From: Sphingomonas sp. 28-63-12
Lineage (GTDB): Bacteria > Pseudomonadota > Alphaproteobacteria > Sphingomonadales > Sphingomonadaceae
Length of the DNA: 39,541 nt
NCBI GenBank assembly: GCA_002281535.1
Contig: NCGD01000006.1
Location: forward strand, 1-39,541
Reading direction: 5' to 3'
Part shown: positions 8,441 through 17,150 of the stretch, one piece after another
How positions within the stretch are numbered: the stretch's first letter is position 1
How the letters are laid out: every line of letters starts with the position of its first letter
Translations under genes and position numbers: made by a program
Notes under the pieces: model-generated
Databases searched by the model: none
Seen by the model: only the letters and a program-made list of their open reading frames with translations
Told to the model about the DNA's origin: nothing

Positions 8441-9280
8441 TCACCGCCCCCCGCTCACCAGATGCACCCGCGCGGGCAGCCGCACCGCCCCGTCTGACCA
8501 GCGCGCTTCGAACCGCCCGGTCAGCAGATCGGTCGCGCGCGCCAGCAGATGGGCACCGCCCCCCGCGAGCGCCTGGGCCACCGACATTGTCTCGAGCGCA
8601 AATTGCGCGGCGGCGCGCGGTTCAAGGTCACCGCCGATGGCGAGGTTGTCGCTCCAGTCCCCCACCGTCACATCGCGAAATCCTGCATTGCCCAGCAGCC
8701 TGAGCAACACCTGCACGTCGCCATAGCGCAGCGGCCCCGGCGCATCGACGGGCGGGGGCGGCAGGTCGATCAGCTCCCCGACGGTCTCACGCACGATCGC
8801 CATCCAGCGATTGTCGGCCGGCGGCCCCCACACCGCAAAGGCAAAGCGCCCGCCCGGCGCGAGCAACGTCGCCATATTGGCAAAGGCGGCGGCGGGATCA
8901 GCGAAGAACATCGTGCCGAATCGAGAGATGATCCGGTCAAAGGGCGGATCGACCGCCAGGGTGGCGCTGTCCCCCAGTGCAAAAACCGGTGCGGGATCGT
9001 GCGCTGCCGCGCGCGTCTGTGCAAACGCGACCAGCGCCGGCGAAATATCATAGCCGAACACCGCCGCACCCGGATCGGCGGCGGCGGCCAGTGCCAGAGT
9101 CGTGCCGCCCCCGCCACAGGCAAGATCGGCGATCCGCCTTGTCCCCTTCAGGGCAAGCTGCGCGATCAGCGGCGCATCGACCGGCGCCAGCATCGATTCC
9201 ATCCGCGCCAGCTGCGCCAGCCATTTCTCGCCGCGCGCGCCGGCCCAATCGTCGCTGGTCGGGTGTTCGCTGGCGGACAT
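8441..9280 (-). CDS. Class I SAM-dependent methyltransferase
   Basis: A 279-residue Rossmann-fold methyltransferase. Motif I is IADLACGGGGTTLALA, followed by an acidic residue (FGYDIS) for the SAM ribose, then the DRIISRFGTMFFADP and LLAPGGRFAFAVWGPP blocks typical of the UbiE/MerR-like small-molecule or lipid methyltransferase group. The ATG at 9280 has AAGGAG about 8 nt upstream, which decides it over an in-frame start at 9439 lying inside cydC. The gene starts 35 bp after the cydC stop on the same strand, so it is probably the third gene of the cydDC operon. The substrate is unknown. A quinone or heme-related substrate would suit the context but is only inference. Confidence 0.82.
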   Translation of the reverse strand: MSASEHPTSDDWAGARGEKWLAQLARMESMLAPVDAPLIAQLALKGTRRIADLACGGGGTTLALAAAADPGAAVFGYDISPALVAFAQTRAAAHDPAPVFALGDSATLAVDPPFDRIISRFGTMFFADPAAAFANMATLLAPGGRFAFAVWGPPADNRWMAIVRETVGELIDLPPPPVDAPGPLRYGDVQVLLRLLGNAGFRDVTVGDWSDNLAIGGDLEPRAAAQFALETMSVAQALAGGGAHLLARATDLLTGRFEARWSDGAVRLPARVHLVSGGR

Positions 9281-9315
9281 GCGGCGGCTCCTTGATGGTT
9301 GCATGGGTGTCGTCG

Positions 9316-10923
9316 TCAATTCGGCGTGAAAGGCAAGCCAATCTGCGCGATCGCGATCCGGCGATCGGCCAGCGCGAGCGGGGCCGGGCGGTGCGACACC
9401 AGGATCAGCCCGGTGCCGGTCGTGTCGAGCCACGCGCACAGCCGCGCGATCACCTCGGCCTCGGTGGCCGGGTCGAGCCCTTCGGTCGGTTCGTCGAGCA
9501 CCAGCCAGGGCCGCCCGGCCAGAAGCGCACGGGCCAGCGACAGCCGCTTGCGTTCGCCGCCCGACAAGGAGCCGCCATCGTCGCCGAGCCGGGTGTCGAG
9601 GCCGGCGGGCATCACGGCGACGCGACCGTCCAGACAGGCAACGGCCAGCGCAGCGTGCATCTGCGCCGGGGTCACGCGCGGCCGGGCAAGCCGCAGGTTA
9701 TCGGTGATCGTGCCGGCAATCAGCATCGCATCCTGCGGCGACAGCGCCACCTGGGCCCGAAGCCGGTCCGCGCTGCAGTCAGCAACTGCTACGCCATTGA
9801 TCGCGATCGCGTGGATCGCCGGCCGCATCCCCGCCAGCGCTTCGATCAGCCGCGTCTTGCCGGAACCCGATGCACCGGTGATCGCGATGCGCGATCCCGG
9901 CGCCAGCTGGACAGCACCCAAAGTGATCGCAGCAGCTTTCGTCTCCAGCGGAACCGCTGGCGTGACACGATCGGGCAAGGCGATCAGCGCCGCCAGCCGA
10001 ATCAGCGATTCATCGACGCTCGCCTGGCGCAGCGCGGTGCGTGCAAAGGCAGCCATCGACTCGACCGAGGCCGTCGCCGCGAGCAACGCCAGCGCGATTC
10101 CGGCCGCCGGCCCCTGGGCCGCGATCGCCAGCACCAGCGTTGCGCTCAGCGCGCCATAAGCGAGCATCAGCGCGGCCATCACCCCCTCGCCGCGAAACAG
10201 CGCCGCCCGTGCCTGATCGAGCCGGACAGCATGTTCCTCAAGATCGGCGATCACCCGGTCAGCCAGGCCATAAGCGATGATCTCAGGCCGGGCAGCGGCC
10301 AGATCCACGAAGCGCGTCCGCAATGCGCCAAGCGCGTCCGCGGCTGCATGCGCAGGGGCTGCCGTCATCCGCTTCGCAGCGATTGCCAGCAGCAACGGCA
10401 GCGCACCGAGCATCAGCGCCAGCACCAGCGCCGACGCCCAACCGGCAAAGCCAGTCAGGCCGATCGCGAACAATGCTGCGGCAAGGCTGGCGGGACGGGT
10501 TGGCCGCCGAACCACGAGGTCCTCGAGCGCGGCGATGTCGCCGATCAACCGCGCGCTGGCGTCGCCGCCTGACAGGTCTTCGGCCACGCGGCTGTCCTGC
10601 GCGGCCAGCTTGCCGAACAGATCCGCGCGCAGCGTCGCCATGCCGAGCAAGGCGGCGCGGTGCGCAAGCAGGCGCTCGCCATAGCGGCTGCCAGTCCGGA
10701 TGATCGCCAATGCCCGGATCGCTGCGCTTGGCAGCAGATAATTAAACGCCAGCACCGCCGCGCCGCCCGCTGTACCGGCGACCGCCGCCGCCGTCAGGAA
10801 CCAGCCGGACAGTGCCAGCAGCAGGATCGAGGACAGCCCGGCAAGCAGTGCGCAGATCAGCGCCCAGCGCAGCGTGCGCCGTTCGCCCAGGCCAAAGCCG
10901 ATCGGGCTTAGGGGTGGTTTCAC
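9316..10923 (-). CDS. cydC: Thiol reductant ABC exporter subunit CydC
   Basis: A half of the CydDC heterodimeric ABC transporter, which exports glutathione/cysteine and is needed to assemble cytochrome bd. The 535-residue protein has an N-terminal six-helix membrane domain (ALICALLAGLSSILLLALSG onward) and a C-terminal ATPase domain with Walker A GASGSGKT (350-357), signature LSGGE (453-457) and Walker B LVLDEP (474-479). It begins with GTG at 10923, overlapping the cydD stop by 4 bp (GTGA), so the halves are made in coupled fashion. It is assigned CydC because it follows CydD and the pair stands beside cydAB. Confidence 0.9.
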   Translation of the reverse strand: MKPPLSPIGFGLGERRTLRWALICALLAGLSSILLLALSGWFLTAAAVAGTAGGAAVLAFNYLLPSAAIRALAIIRTGSRYGERLLAHRAALLGMATLRADLFGKLAAQDSRVAEDLSGGDASARLIGDIAALEDLVVRRPTRPASLAAALFAIGLTGFAGWASALVLALMLGALPLLLAIAAKRMTAAPAHAAADALGALRTRFVDLAAARPEIIAYGLADRVIADLEEHAVRLDQARAALFRGEGVMAALMLAYGALSATLVLAIAAQGPAAGIALALLAATASVESMAAFARTALRQASVDESLIRLAALIALPDRVTPAVPLETKAAAITLGAVQLAPGSRIAITGASGSGKTRLIEALAGMRPAIHAIAINGVAVADCSADRLRAQVALSPQDAMLIAGTITDNLRLARPRVTPAQMHAALAVACLDGRVAVMPAGLDTRLGDDGGSLSGGERKRLSLARALLAGRPWLVLDEPTEGLDPATEAEVIARLCAWLDTTGTGLILVSHRPAPLALADRRIAIAQIGLPFTPN

Positions 10924-12458
10924 AAGCCTATCTCGCGATCGGCGACGGCGATCAGCCGGGAGTCATGGGTCGCGACGATCACCGCACGATCCTGGGCAAG
11001 ATCGGCCAGCAAGGCGATGATGCCGTCGGCACTGTCGGCATCGAGATCGGCAGTCGGCTCGTCACAGAGCAGCAGCGGCCGCCCCGACAGCAGCGCGCGG
11101 GCCAGCCCGATCCGGCGTCGCTCGCCGCCCGACAGGCCGGAGCCGCGATGATCGAGCGGCAGATCAAGGCCCTCGGGTCGATCGGCGAGTAGGGGCATCA
11201 GCCCGACCCGCGCGGCCACCCTCAGAATGTCGGCGTCGGCGGCATCGGCGCGGGCGAGCGCGAGATTGTCGCGCAGGCTGCCGGGCAGGATCAGCGGACG
11301 TTGCGCTGCCCAGGCAATGTCGCCGGGCGCGATCGCGGTGACTGATCCGCCCGATGGCATGATCTGCCCGGCGATGACGGCAAGCATGCTGGTCTTGCCG
11401 CTGCCCGTCGCGCCGGTCAGCGCGACCATGCCCGATGGACCGATTTCCAGATCGATCGGGCCGATCCGCCGCCCGGGCCAGGGAATCGTCACCCGGCGCG
11501 CGCTGGCGCCGCCGAATCGTGCGGCTGATGCCAGTGGTGGTTCGGCGTCGAGAATCGGCTGCACTTCGGCCATGGCGGCCTCACCCAGCTGCTTCTCATG
11601 ATAGGCGGCCGCCAGGCGACGCATCGGCAGATAGAATTCGGGCGCCATGGCGAGCGCGAAAAAGGCTTCGCGCAAGGTCAGCGTCTCGGGGGCGGGAAAG
11701 GGCAGCAGCTTGAGCAGGCTGAACCCGCAATAGACCGCGACCAGCGCGACCGACAGCGCTGCGAAAAACTCCATTACCGCACTCGACAGGAAGGCCGCGC
11801 GCAGCACTGCGATGGTGCGATCGGCGACGTCGCGGGTCGCCGCCTCGACCTGTCGGGCGATCCGGTCGTCGGCGCCGAAATGGCGGATGATCGGCAGGGT
11901 GCGGACGCGATCGACGAACAGGCCTGACAACTGGCCAAGCGCGACCAGCTGCCGTTCGGCGGCGGCGCGCGCCAGCGAGCCGGTCAGGATCATCCCGCCT
12001 ACGAACGGAATCAGCGTTGCCATCAGGATGCCGGCGGCGACCCAGCTGGCGAGCGCGACGATCACCAGCACCACCAGCGGCGCCGCGGCCGCCGCCATCC
12101 GCGCCGGCACGAAACGCGCTTCATATTGCTCGATCGTCAGCGGATGGTCGATCGCCAGCACCGCTGCCTGGCCGATCAGCGGGGCGGCCGGCAGCCGCGC
12201 GCCGAGCAGCCGGCCGAGCAGGGTGTCGCGCAGCGCGGCTGACGTCGATTGCGCGCCGCGGATCGCCAGCGCGTGGACCAGTTGGACCGCGGCCGCGCGA
12301 ACCAGCCCGCCCGCAACCATCGCCGCCAGTGCGCTGATCGGTACCGCCCGGCCTGTCGCCAACCCACTAATCGCATCGGCAATGCCCCAGGCAAACAGCG
12401 CAGCGCCGGCCAGATCGACCAGCCAGGCGAGCCCCGCGAATTTTAGTTTACTCATCAT
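10920..12458 (-). CDS. cydD: Thiol reductant ABC exporter subunit CydD
   Basis: First half of the CydDC exporter in the inner membrane, 512 residues. A hydrophobic membrane domain fills roughly residues 1-300. The ATPase domain contains LTGATGSGKTSML (Walker A), LSGGERRRIGLARALL (signature) and LLLCDEPTADLD (Walker B). Two tandem ATG codons (12458 and 12455) begin the frame, and either could serve. It is transcribed away from cydA, and the 90-bp gap between them must hold both promoters. At 512 residues it is somewhat shorter than the E. coli protein, but no domain is missing. Confidence 0.9.
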   Translation of the reverse strand: MMSKLKFAGLAWLVDLAGAALFAWGIADAISGLATGRAVPISALAAMVAGGLVRAAAVQLVHALAIRGAQSTSAALRDTLLGRLLGARLPAAPLIGQAAVLAIDHPLTIEQYEARFVPARMAAAAAPLVVLVIVALASWVAAGILMATLIPFVGGMILTGSLARAAAERQLVALGQLSGLFVDRVRTLPIIRHFGADDRIARQVEAATRDVADRTIAVLRAAFLSSAVMEFFAALSVALVAVYCGFSLLKLLPFPAPETLTLREAFFALAMAPEFYLPMRRLAAAYHEKQLGEAAMAEVQPILDAEPPLASAARFGGASARRVTIPWPGRRIGPIDLEIGPSGMVALTGATGSGKTSMLAVIAGQIMPSGGSVTAIAPGDIAWAAQRPLILPGSLRDNLALARADAADADILRVAARVGLMPLLADRPEGLDLPLDHRGSGLSGGERRRIGLARALLSGRPLLLCDEPTADLDADSADGIIALLADLAQDRAVIVATHDSRLIAVADREIGL

Positions 12459-12472
12459 GCGAAATTGCGTAA

Positions 12473-12486
12473 TTGATTTTCATCGC
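12473..12486. promoter_or_regulatory. Partial FNR/FixK-like box between cydD and cydA
   Basis: TTGAT-TTTC-ATCGC matches 8 of 10 consensus positions of the FNR/FixK site TTGAT-N4-ATCAA, with a perfect left half and a degenerate right half. It lies in the divergent promoter region of the high-affinity oxidase genes, where oxygen-responsive control is expected. The imperfect right half keeps confidence modest. Confidence 0.4.
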
Positions 12487-12548
12487 AGCGCCAATGCCCT
12501 ATCACACCATTCATTCGGCAGGGGCGACTCGGAACGAGGAAATTTAGA

Positions 12549-14138
12549 ATGGACATGGCCGTCGTCGAGCTTTCGAGGCTCCAGTTCGCACTCACTGCAC
12601 TTTATCATTTCCTGTTTGTCCCCCTGACATTGGGGCTGTCGTTTATCCTGGTGATCATGGAAAGCGTCTATGTGATGACCGATCGGCCGATCTGGCGCGA
12701 TGTCACGCGTTTCTGGGCCAAATTATTCGGCATCAATTTCGTGCTCGGCGTCGCCACTGGGCTGACGATGGAGTTCGAATTCGGCACCAATTGGTCCTAT
12801 TTCTCGCAATATGTCGGCGATATTTTCGGCGCGCCGCTGGCGATCGAGGGGCTGATGGCCTTTTTCCTCGAAGCGACCTTTGTCGGCCTGATGTTTTTCG
12901 GCTGGGATCGGCTGAGCAAGCGCCAGCACCTCTTCACCACCTTCATGGTCGCGCTGGGATCAAACCTGTCGGCGCTGTGGATTCTGATCGCCAACGGGTG
13001 GATGCAACATCCCACCGGCTCGGCCTTCAACCCGATCACGATGCGGATGGAAGTGACGGATTTTATGGCCGTGCTGTTCAATCCCGTGGCGCAGGCGAAG
13101 TTCGTCCACACCGTCAGCGCCGGTTATGTCACCGCGTCGGTGTTCGTGCTGGGCGTATCGGCCTATTATCTGCTGAAGGGGCGCCATCTCGAACTCGCCA
13201 AGCGCAGCTTTGTGGTCGCCGCCGCCTTTGGGCTTGCCTCGTCGCTGTCGGTCGTCGTGCTTGGCGACGAGAGCGGCTATACGCTGACCGATAACCAGAA
13301 GATGAAGCTCGCCGCGATCGAGGCCGAATGGCACACCGAGCCTGCGCCCGCCGGAATCGCCGTGTTCGGCCTGCCGTCGAATAGCGGGCGTGAGACACTT
13401 TACGAAATCAAGATTCCCTATGTGCTCGGCCTGATCGGGACGCGCAGCCTGACCGGTCAGGTCGAGGGGATCTATCCGCTGGTGGCGCATGCCCGCGAAC
13501 GTATTGTCAATGGCCTGCCCGCCTATGATGCGGTCGAGCGGCTCAAGGCCAACCCCAATGATCTCGCCGCGCGCGAGGCGTTCGAACGCAACAAGAGCGA
13601 TCTTGGCTATGCGATGCTGTTGAAGCGCTATGTCGCCGATCCGCGCCAGGCCGATGCCGCCACGATCGACAAGGCGGCTTGGTCCACCGTGCCCAATGTG
13701 CCGGCATTGTTCTGGCTGTTTCGCGCGATGGCCGGCGTCGGTTTCTTCCTGATCGCCTTTTTCGTGGCGGCGATCTACCTGGGCAACACCCGGCAGTTTG
13801 ATCGCAAATGGTTCCTGCGGCTGGCCGTCCTGATCATGCCGTTGCCCTGGATCGCGATCGAATTCGGCTGGATGGTTGCCGAAATCGGGCGCCAGCCCTG
13901 GGCGGTCGATGGCGTGCTGCCGACCTTCCTTGGCGCATCGAGCCTGAGCGTATCCGCCATTTGGACAACAATCATCGGCTTCACCCTGCTCTATGGCACG
14001 CTGGCGGTGATCGAGGTGCGGCTGATGCTCGCCATGATCAAGAAGGGGCCGGAAACCTATACCCCCTGGCAGCCCCGGCACGATGCCGTGCCCCCTGCCC
14101 CCGAACCAAGCCCGGCCTACGCCGTGCCCGCAGAATGA
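12549..14138 (+). CDS. cydA: Cytochrome bd ubiquinol oxidase subunit I
   Basis: Heme-bearing catalytic subunit of the bd-type quinol oxidase in the inner membrane, reducing oxygen to water at low oxygen tension. The 529 residues include His20 in the first helix (ALYHFLFVPL), His187 (KFVHTVSAGY) and the GRQPW motif (447-451), which correspond to heme-ligand and quinol-site regions of the family. The segment starting NQKMKLAAIEAEW and running about 130 residues is the long periplasmic Q-loop of the E. coli type, not the short form. GAGGAAA precedes the ATG. It begins the cydABX operon, with cydB 26 bp downstream. Confidence 0.96.
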   Translation: MDMAVVELSRLQFALTALYHFLFVPLTLGLSFILVIMESVYVMTDRPIWRDVTRFWAKLFGINFVLGVATGLTMEFEFGTNWSYFSQYVGDIFGAPLAIEGLMAFFLEATFVGLMFFGWDRLSKRQHLFTTFMVALGSNLSALWILIANGWMQHPTGSAFNPITMRMEVTDFMAVLFNPVAQAKFVHTVSAGYVTASVFVLGVSAYYLLKGRHLELAKRSFVVAAAFGLASSLSVVVLGDESGYTLTDNQKMKLAAIEAEWHTEPAPAGIAVFGLPSNSGRETLYEIKIPYVLGLIGTRSLTGQVEGIYPLVAHARERIVNGLPAYDAVERLKANPNDLAAREAFERNKSDLGYAMLLKRYVADPRQADAATIDKAAWSTVPNVPALFWLFRAMAGVGFFLIAFFVAAIYLGNTRQFDRKWFLRLAVLIMPLPWIAIEFGWMVAEIGRQPWAVDGVLPTFLGASSLSVSAIWTTIIGFTLLYGTLAVIEVRLMLAMIKKGPETYTPWQPRHDAVPPAPEPSPAYAVPAE

Positions 14139-14164
14139 CCGCCTGACCGACCCGGAGACAGACC

Positions 14165-15307
14165 ATGCCGCTTGATTATGAAACGCTGCGGATCATCTGG
14201 TGGGCGCTGATGGGCGTGCTGCTGATCGGCTTTGCCCTCACCGACGGCTTCGATCTCGGTGCCGCCGCGTTGCTGCCCTTTGTCGGGCGCAGCGACGAGG
14301 AGCGGCGGATGGTGATCAACACCATCGGCGCGACCTGGGAGGGCAACCAAGTGTGGTTCATCCTGGGCGGTGGCGCGATCTTCGCGGCCTGGCCACTGGT
14401 CTATGCCATCAGCTTCTCGGGGTTCTACCTCGCCATGTTTCTGGTGCTCGCCGCGCTGATCCTGCGCCCGGTCGGGTTCAAATACCGTTCCAAGCATAAT
14501 GACCCGAAATGGCGCAGCCGCTGGGACTGGGCGCTGTTCGTCGGCGGCTTCGTGCCCGCATTGGTGTTCGGCGTCGCGGTCGGCAATGTGCTGCTCGGTG
14601 CGCCGTTCCGCCTCGATGGCGATCTGCGCTCCTTCTATGACGGCGGCCTGCTCGGCCTGTTCACGCCGTTCAGCCTGCTGACCGGGTTGTTGTCAGTGGC
14701 GATGCTGGTGCTGCATGGCGCCGGCTGGCTGAGCCTCAAGCTCGAAGCCGGGCCGGTGCTCGATCGCGCGCGGACCTATGGGCGGATCGCGGCGCTGCTC
14801 GCGATCATCCTGTTCCTCGCCGGCGGCGCGTTCGTCGCCTGGGGCGGGATGGGCTATCGCCTCGACGGGCTGGTCGATGCCAACGGGCCGTCCAACCCGC
14901 ACCTCGTCTCCGCCGTCGCCGCGCCGGGCGCCTGGCTCGACAATTTTGCAGCCCACCCGTGGATGCTGGCCGCGCCGGCACTTGGCCTAATCGGGCCGGT
15001 ACTGGCGATGCTGGGCATTACCGCCCGACGCGACCTGCTGGTCTTTGCCGGCTCCTCGCTCGCCAATATCGGAATCATCTCGACGGTCGGTCTGTCGATG
15101 TTTCCGTTCATCCTGCCAAGCTCGATGGATCCGGCTTCAAGCCTCACCGCCTGGAACGCCTCGTCGAGCCATCTCACTTTGTTTATCATGCTGATCGTCA
15201 CGGTGATTTTCCTCCCCATGGTGCTTGCCTATACCAGCTGGGCCTATCGGGTGATGTTTGGCCGGGTGACGACCGAGCAGGTCCGCTTCAACCCCGATTA
15301 TTATTGA
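14165..15307 (+). CDS. cydB: Cytochrome bd ubiquinol oxidase subunit II
   Basis: Second membrane subunit of cytochrome bd, 380 residues. The start LRIIWWALMGVLLIGFALTD followed by GFDLG is the family's N-terminal signature, and ATWEGNQVWFILGGGAIFAA is the conserved second-helix region. Further hydrophobic helices continue to the end, where SWAYRVMFGRVT matches the typical CydB C-terminus. A GGAGA site lies just upstream of the ATG. It is the size of the long CydB class and pairs with the long-Q-loop CydA. The small subunit cydX follows 22 bp later. Confidence 0.95.
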   Translation: MPLDYETLRIIWWALMGVLLIGFALTDGFDLGAAALLPFVGRSDEERRMVINTIGATWEGNQVWFILGGGAIFAAWPLVYAISFSGFYLAMFLVLAALILRPVGFKYRSKHNDPKWRSRWDWALFVGGFVPALVFGVAVGNVLLGAPFRLDGDLRSFYDGGLLGLFTPFSLLTGLLSVAMLVLHGAGWLSLKLEAGPVLDRARTYGRIAALLAIILFLAGGAFVAWGGMGYRLDGLVDANGPSNPHLVSAVAAPGAWLDNFAAHPWMLAAPALGLIGPVLAMLGITARRDLLVFAGSSLANIGIISTVGLSMFPFILPSSMDPASSLTAWNASSSHLTLFIMLIVTVIFLPMVLAYTSWAYRVMFGRVTTEQVRFNPDYY

Positions 15308-15329
15308 TCGCCGTGAAAGGATTGATCCG

Positions 15330-15446
15330 ATGTGGTATTTCGCCTGGATATTGGGCCTCGGCCTCGCCGTCAGCGTCGCGGTACTGAACGGCGTCTGGCA
15401 CGAATTCCAGACCGACCCGGCGAGCGACCGCACGATCGCCGATTGA
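15330..15446 (+). CDS. cydX: Cytochrome bd small subunit CydX
   Basis: A 38-residue single-pass membrane peptide that stabilises the heme b595/d site of cytochrome bd in characterised relatives. It starts MWYFAWILGLGLAVSVAVLN, with the conserved MWYF(A/S)W opening and one transmembrane helix, and ends in a short polar tail (HEFQTDPASDRTIAD). GAAAGGATTG lies upstream of the ATG at 15330. Position directly after cydB agrees. It is easily missed because of its length. Confidence 0.93.
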   Translation: MWYFAWILGLGLAVSVAVLNGVWHEFQTDPASDRTIAD

Positions 15447-15505
15447 GCGCGGCGGCGCGGGACGGCCGATTGGACCATGTAGCGGCAATCGCTGAGGCAA
15501 GAAGC

Positions 15506-15550
15506 TGGTGCACCCGACTGGATTCGAACCAGTGGCCTCTGCCTTCGGAG
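15506..15550 (-). other. 3' part of tRNA-Arg(CCG): left attachment site (att) of the mobile element
   Basis: Read on the minus strand, the 45 bases start at the anticodon loop (CTCCGAA, anticodon CCG). They continue through the 3' anticodon stem (GGCAG), variable loop, T-arm (ACTGGTTCGAATCCAGT) and acceptor 3' strand ending CGGGTGCACCA. The 5' half (acceptor 5' strand, D-arm, 5' anticodon stem) is absent: the next bases are AT-rich and unrelated. Tyrosine recombinases commonly cross over in tRNA anticodon loops, and an integrase gene begins 184 bp away. The intact tRNA should be restored at the element's other end, outside this window. As it stands this fragment cannot make a tRNA. Confidence 0.85.
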
Positions 15551-15620
15551 CAAATATCAACGTCCTACGCCAGGGAACGCCACTGTTTGTTTTTCTACGC
15601 TAACCTACTGTTTCGATTAA

Positions 15621-15643
15621 GAAAGGTCGTTGAGTGACCTTTC
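15621..15643. repeat. Perfect 8-bp inverted repeat upstream of the integrase gene
   Basis: Arms GAAAGGTC (15621-15628) and GACCTTTC (15636-15643) with a 7-nt spacer lie between the attachment site and the integrase start. There is no T-run, so it is more likely an arm-type recombinase site or operator than a terminator. The choice between these is inference. Confidence 0.5.
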
Positions 15644-15733
15644 CTATGCTACGCAGCAGTTGCCCTGGTTTGGCTCCCATCTGCTTCCGTGGTGCTTCCG
15701 CGGAAGCAGCGCTGGAATCAGAAAGGACGGCTG

Positions 15734-17092
15734 ATGACCAAGCTCAACAAGCGCGTTGTGGACGCTGCACAGGCGCGCGACAAGGACTACTTCATTTGGG
15801 ACGATGACCTCCCCGGGTTCGGGCTTCGGGTCTTCGTCTCGGGCAAGCGCAGCTACGTGATCCAGTATCGCGCGCAAGGCCGCAGCCGTCGTTATACGAT
15901 CGGCCTGCACGGTGTTTGGACGCCGGAACTCGCGCGGCAGGAGGCAAAGATTCAGCTCGGCCGCGTTGCCAAGGGCGACAACCCGGCTGAGGAGCGCCAG
16001 CTCGATCACCAGGCCATCACCGTCAAGCAGCTGTGCGACCTCTATCTGGCTGACCTCAAGGCCGGGCTTATCCTCGGCAAAGGCAACCGGCCCAAGAAGG
16101 CGACCACCATCGGCACGGATACCGGCCGCATCCAGCGTCACATCATCCCTCTGCTAGGCAGCCGACGCGTGAAAGATCTCTCGAAGGCCGACATCAACAA
16201 GGCCCTCAAGGACATCATGGCGGGCAAGACCGCGGTGAGCGTCAAAACCAAGAAGCTGCGCGGCAAAGCGATCGTGAGCGGCGGCGCGGGTACGGCAACG
16301 CGCACCATCGGCCTTTTCGGGGGCATCCTCACCTATGCGATGGACGCTGGCATCATCACCGCCAATCCCGCGCATGGCATCCGCAAGCCGAAGGACAATG
16401 TGCGCGACCGCCGACTGACCGAGGACGAATACCGCCTGCTCGGGCGCATCCTTCGCGACGCGGTCGACGACGGCCAGTACGCGATGGCGGCCGAGATCAG
16501 CCGGCAGATCGCGCTCACCGGCTGTCGCCGCATGGAGATGATCGGCCTTCAATGGGTTGAGATGGACACCGGCGGTAGCTGCCTTCGCCTCATCGACAGC
16601 AAGGAAGGCAAATCGACCCGCCCGGTCGGCTTGCCCGTCGTGGAGTATATGGAGAACCGCCGTGAAGACGCGGAGGGCACCTATGTCTTCCCGGGTCAGG
16701 GTGACGACAACGCCTTCGGCGCGTTCCCGCGGCACTGGGACAAGATCCTCAAGGGAACCGAGCTCGAGGGCATCACGCCCCATGTGCTGCGGCACAGCTT
16801 CGCCAGCATCGGCAACGATCTCGGCTTCACCGAAGTGACCATCGCAGCCCTCGTCGGCCATTCGAAGGGATCGGTGACCAGCAAGTATATCCACACGCTG
16901 GACACCGCGCTGATCATGGCGGCCGACACGATCGCCGGATACATCGCCGGCCTTCTGGACGGCCGACAGTTCAAGCAAACCGCCTACGCGCTCGATCGCG
17001 ACTCCCGGAAGGCGGCGCTCGCGCGCTTCCTCAGCAAGGCAGCCGGCGAGGTCGTGGGGCATAATGACGAGGAGATTCCCCTTGCCGCATAG
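15734..17092 (+). CDS. Tyrosine-type site-specific integrase (P4-like)
   Basis: Catalyses integration and excision of the element at the adjacent tRNA-Arg site. The 452-residue protein has an N-terminal arm-binding domain of the DUF4102 type (LPGFGLRVFVSGKRSYVIQY), a core-binding segment around 95-215, and a C-terminal catalytic domain. The active-site set is visible as Arg265 (TGCRRMEM), Lys290 (DSKEGKST), His350 and Arg353 (HVLRHSF), His376 (VGHSKGS) and Tyr385 (SKYIHTLD). The ATG at 15734 follows AAAGGA with good spacing. An in-frame ATG at 15689 would add 15 residues without a site. It is oriented away from the attachment site, as is usual for tRNA-borne islands. Confidence 0.95.
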   Translation: MTKLNKRVVDAAQARDKDYFIWDDDLPGFGLRVFVSGKRSYVIQYRAQGRSRRYTIGLHGVWTPELARQEAKIQLGRVAKGDNPAEERQLDHQAITVKQLCDLYLADLKAGLILGKGNRPKKATTIGTDTGRIQRHIIPLLGSRRVKDLSKADINKALKDIMAGKTAVSVKTKKLRGKAIVSGGAGTATRTIGLFGGILTYAMDAGIITANPAHGIRKPKDNVRDRRLTEDEYRLLGRILRDAVDDGQYAMAAEISRQIALTGCRRMEMIGLQWVEMDTGGSCLRLIDSKEGKSTRPVGLPVVEYMENRREDAEGTYVFPGQGDDNAFGAFPRHWDKILKGTELEGITPHVLRHSFASIGNDLGFTEVTIAALVGHSKGSVTSKYIHTLDTALIMAADTIAGYIAGLLDGRQFKQTAYALDRDSRKAALARFLSKAAGEVVGHNDEEIPLAA

Positions 17093-17150
17093 GCCAGCGA
17101 CCGAGCGCTCCAGCCTTGTCTTCGAGGGCCCAAACCCGCATATAGAAGGC

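Noticed and set aside
15506-15550. A complete tRNA gene
   Set aside because: Only the 3' part from the anticodon loop is present; no D-arm or 5' acceptor strand is found in the adjacent sequence.
15332-15637. Plus-strand reading frame over cydX and the attachment site
   Set aside because: It overlaps cydX in another frame and runs through the tRNA fragment. It has no start signal and no domain.
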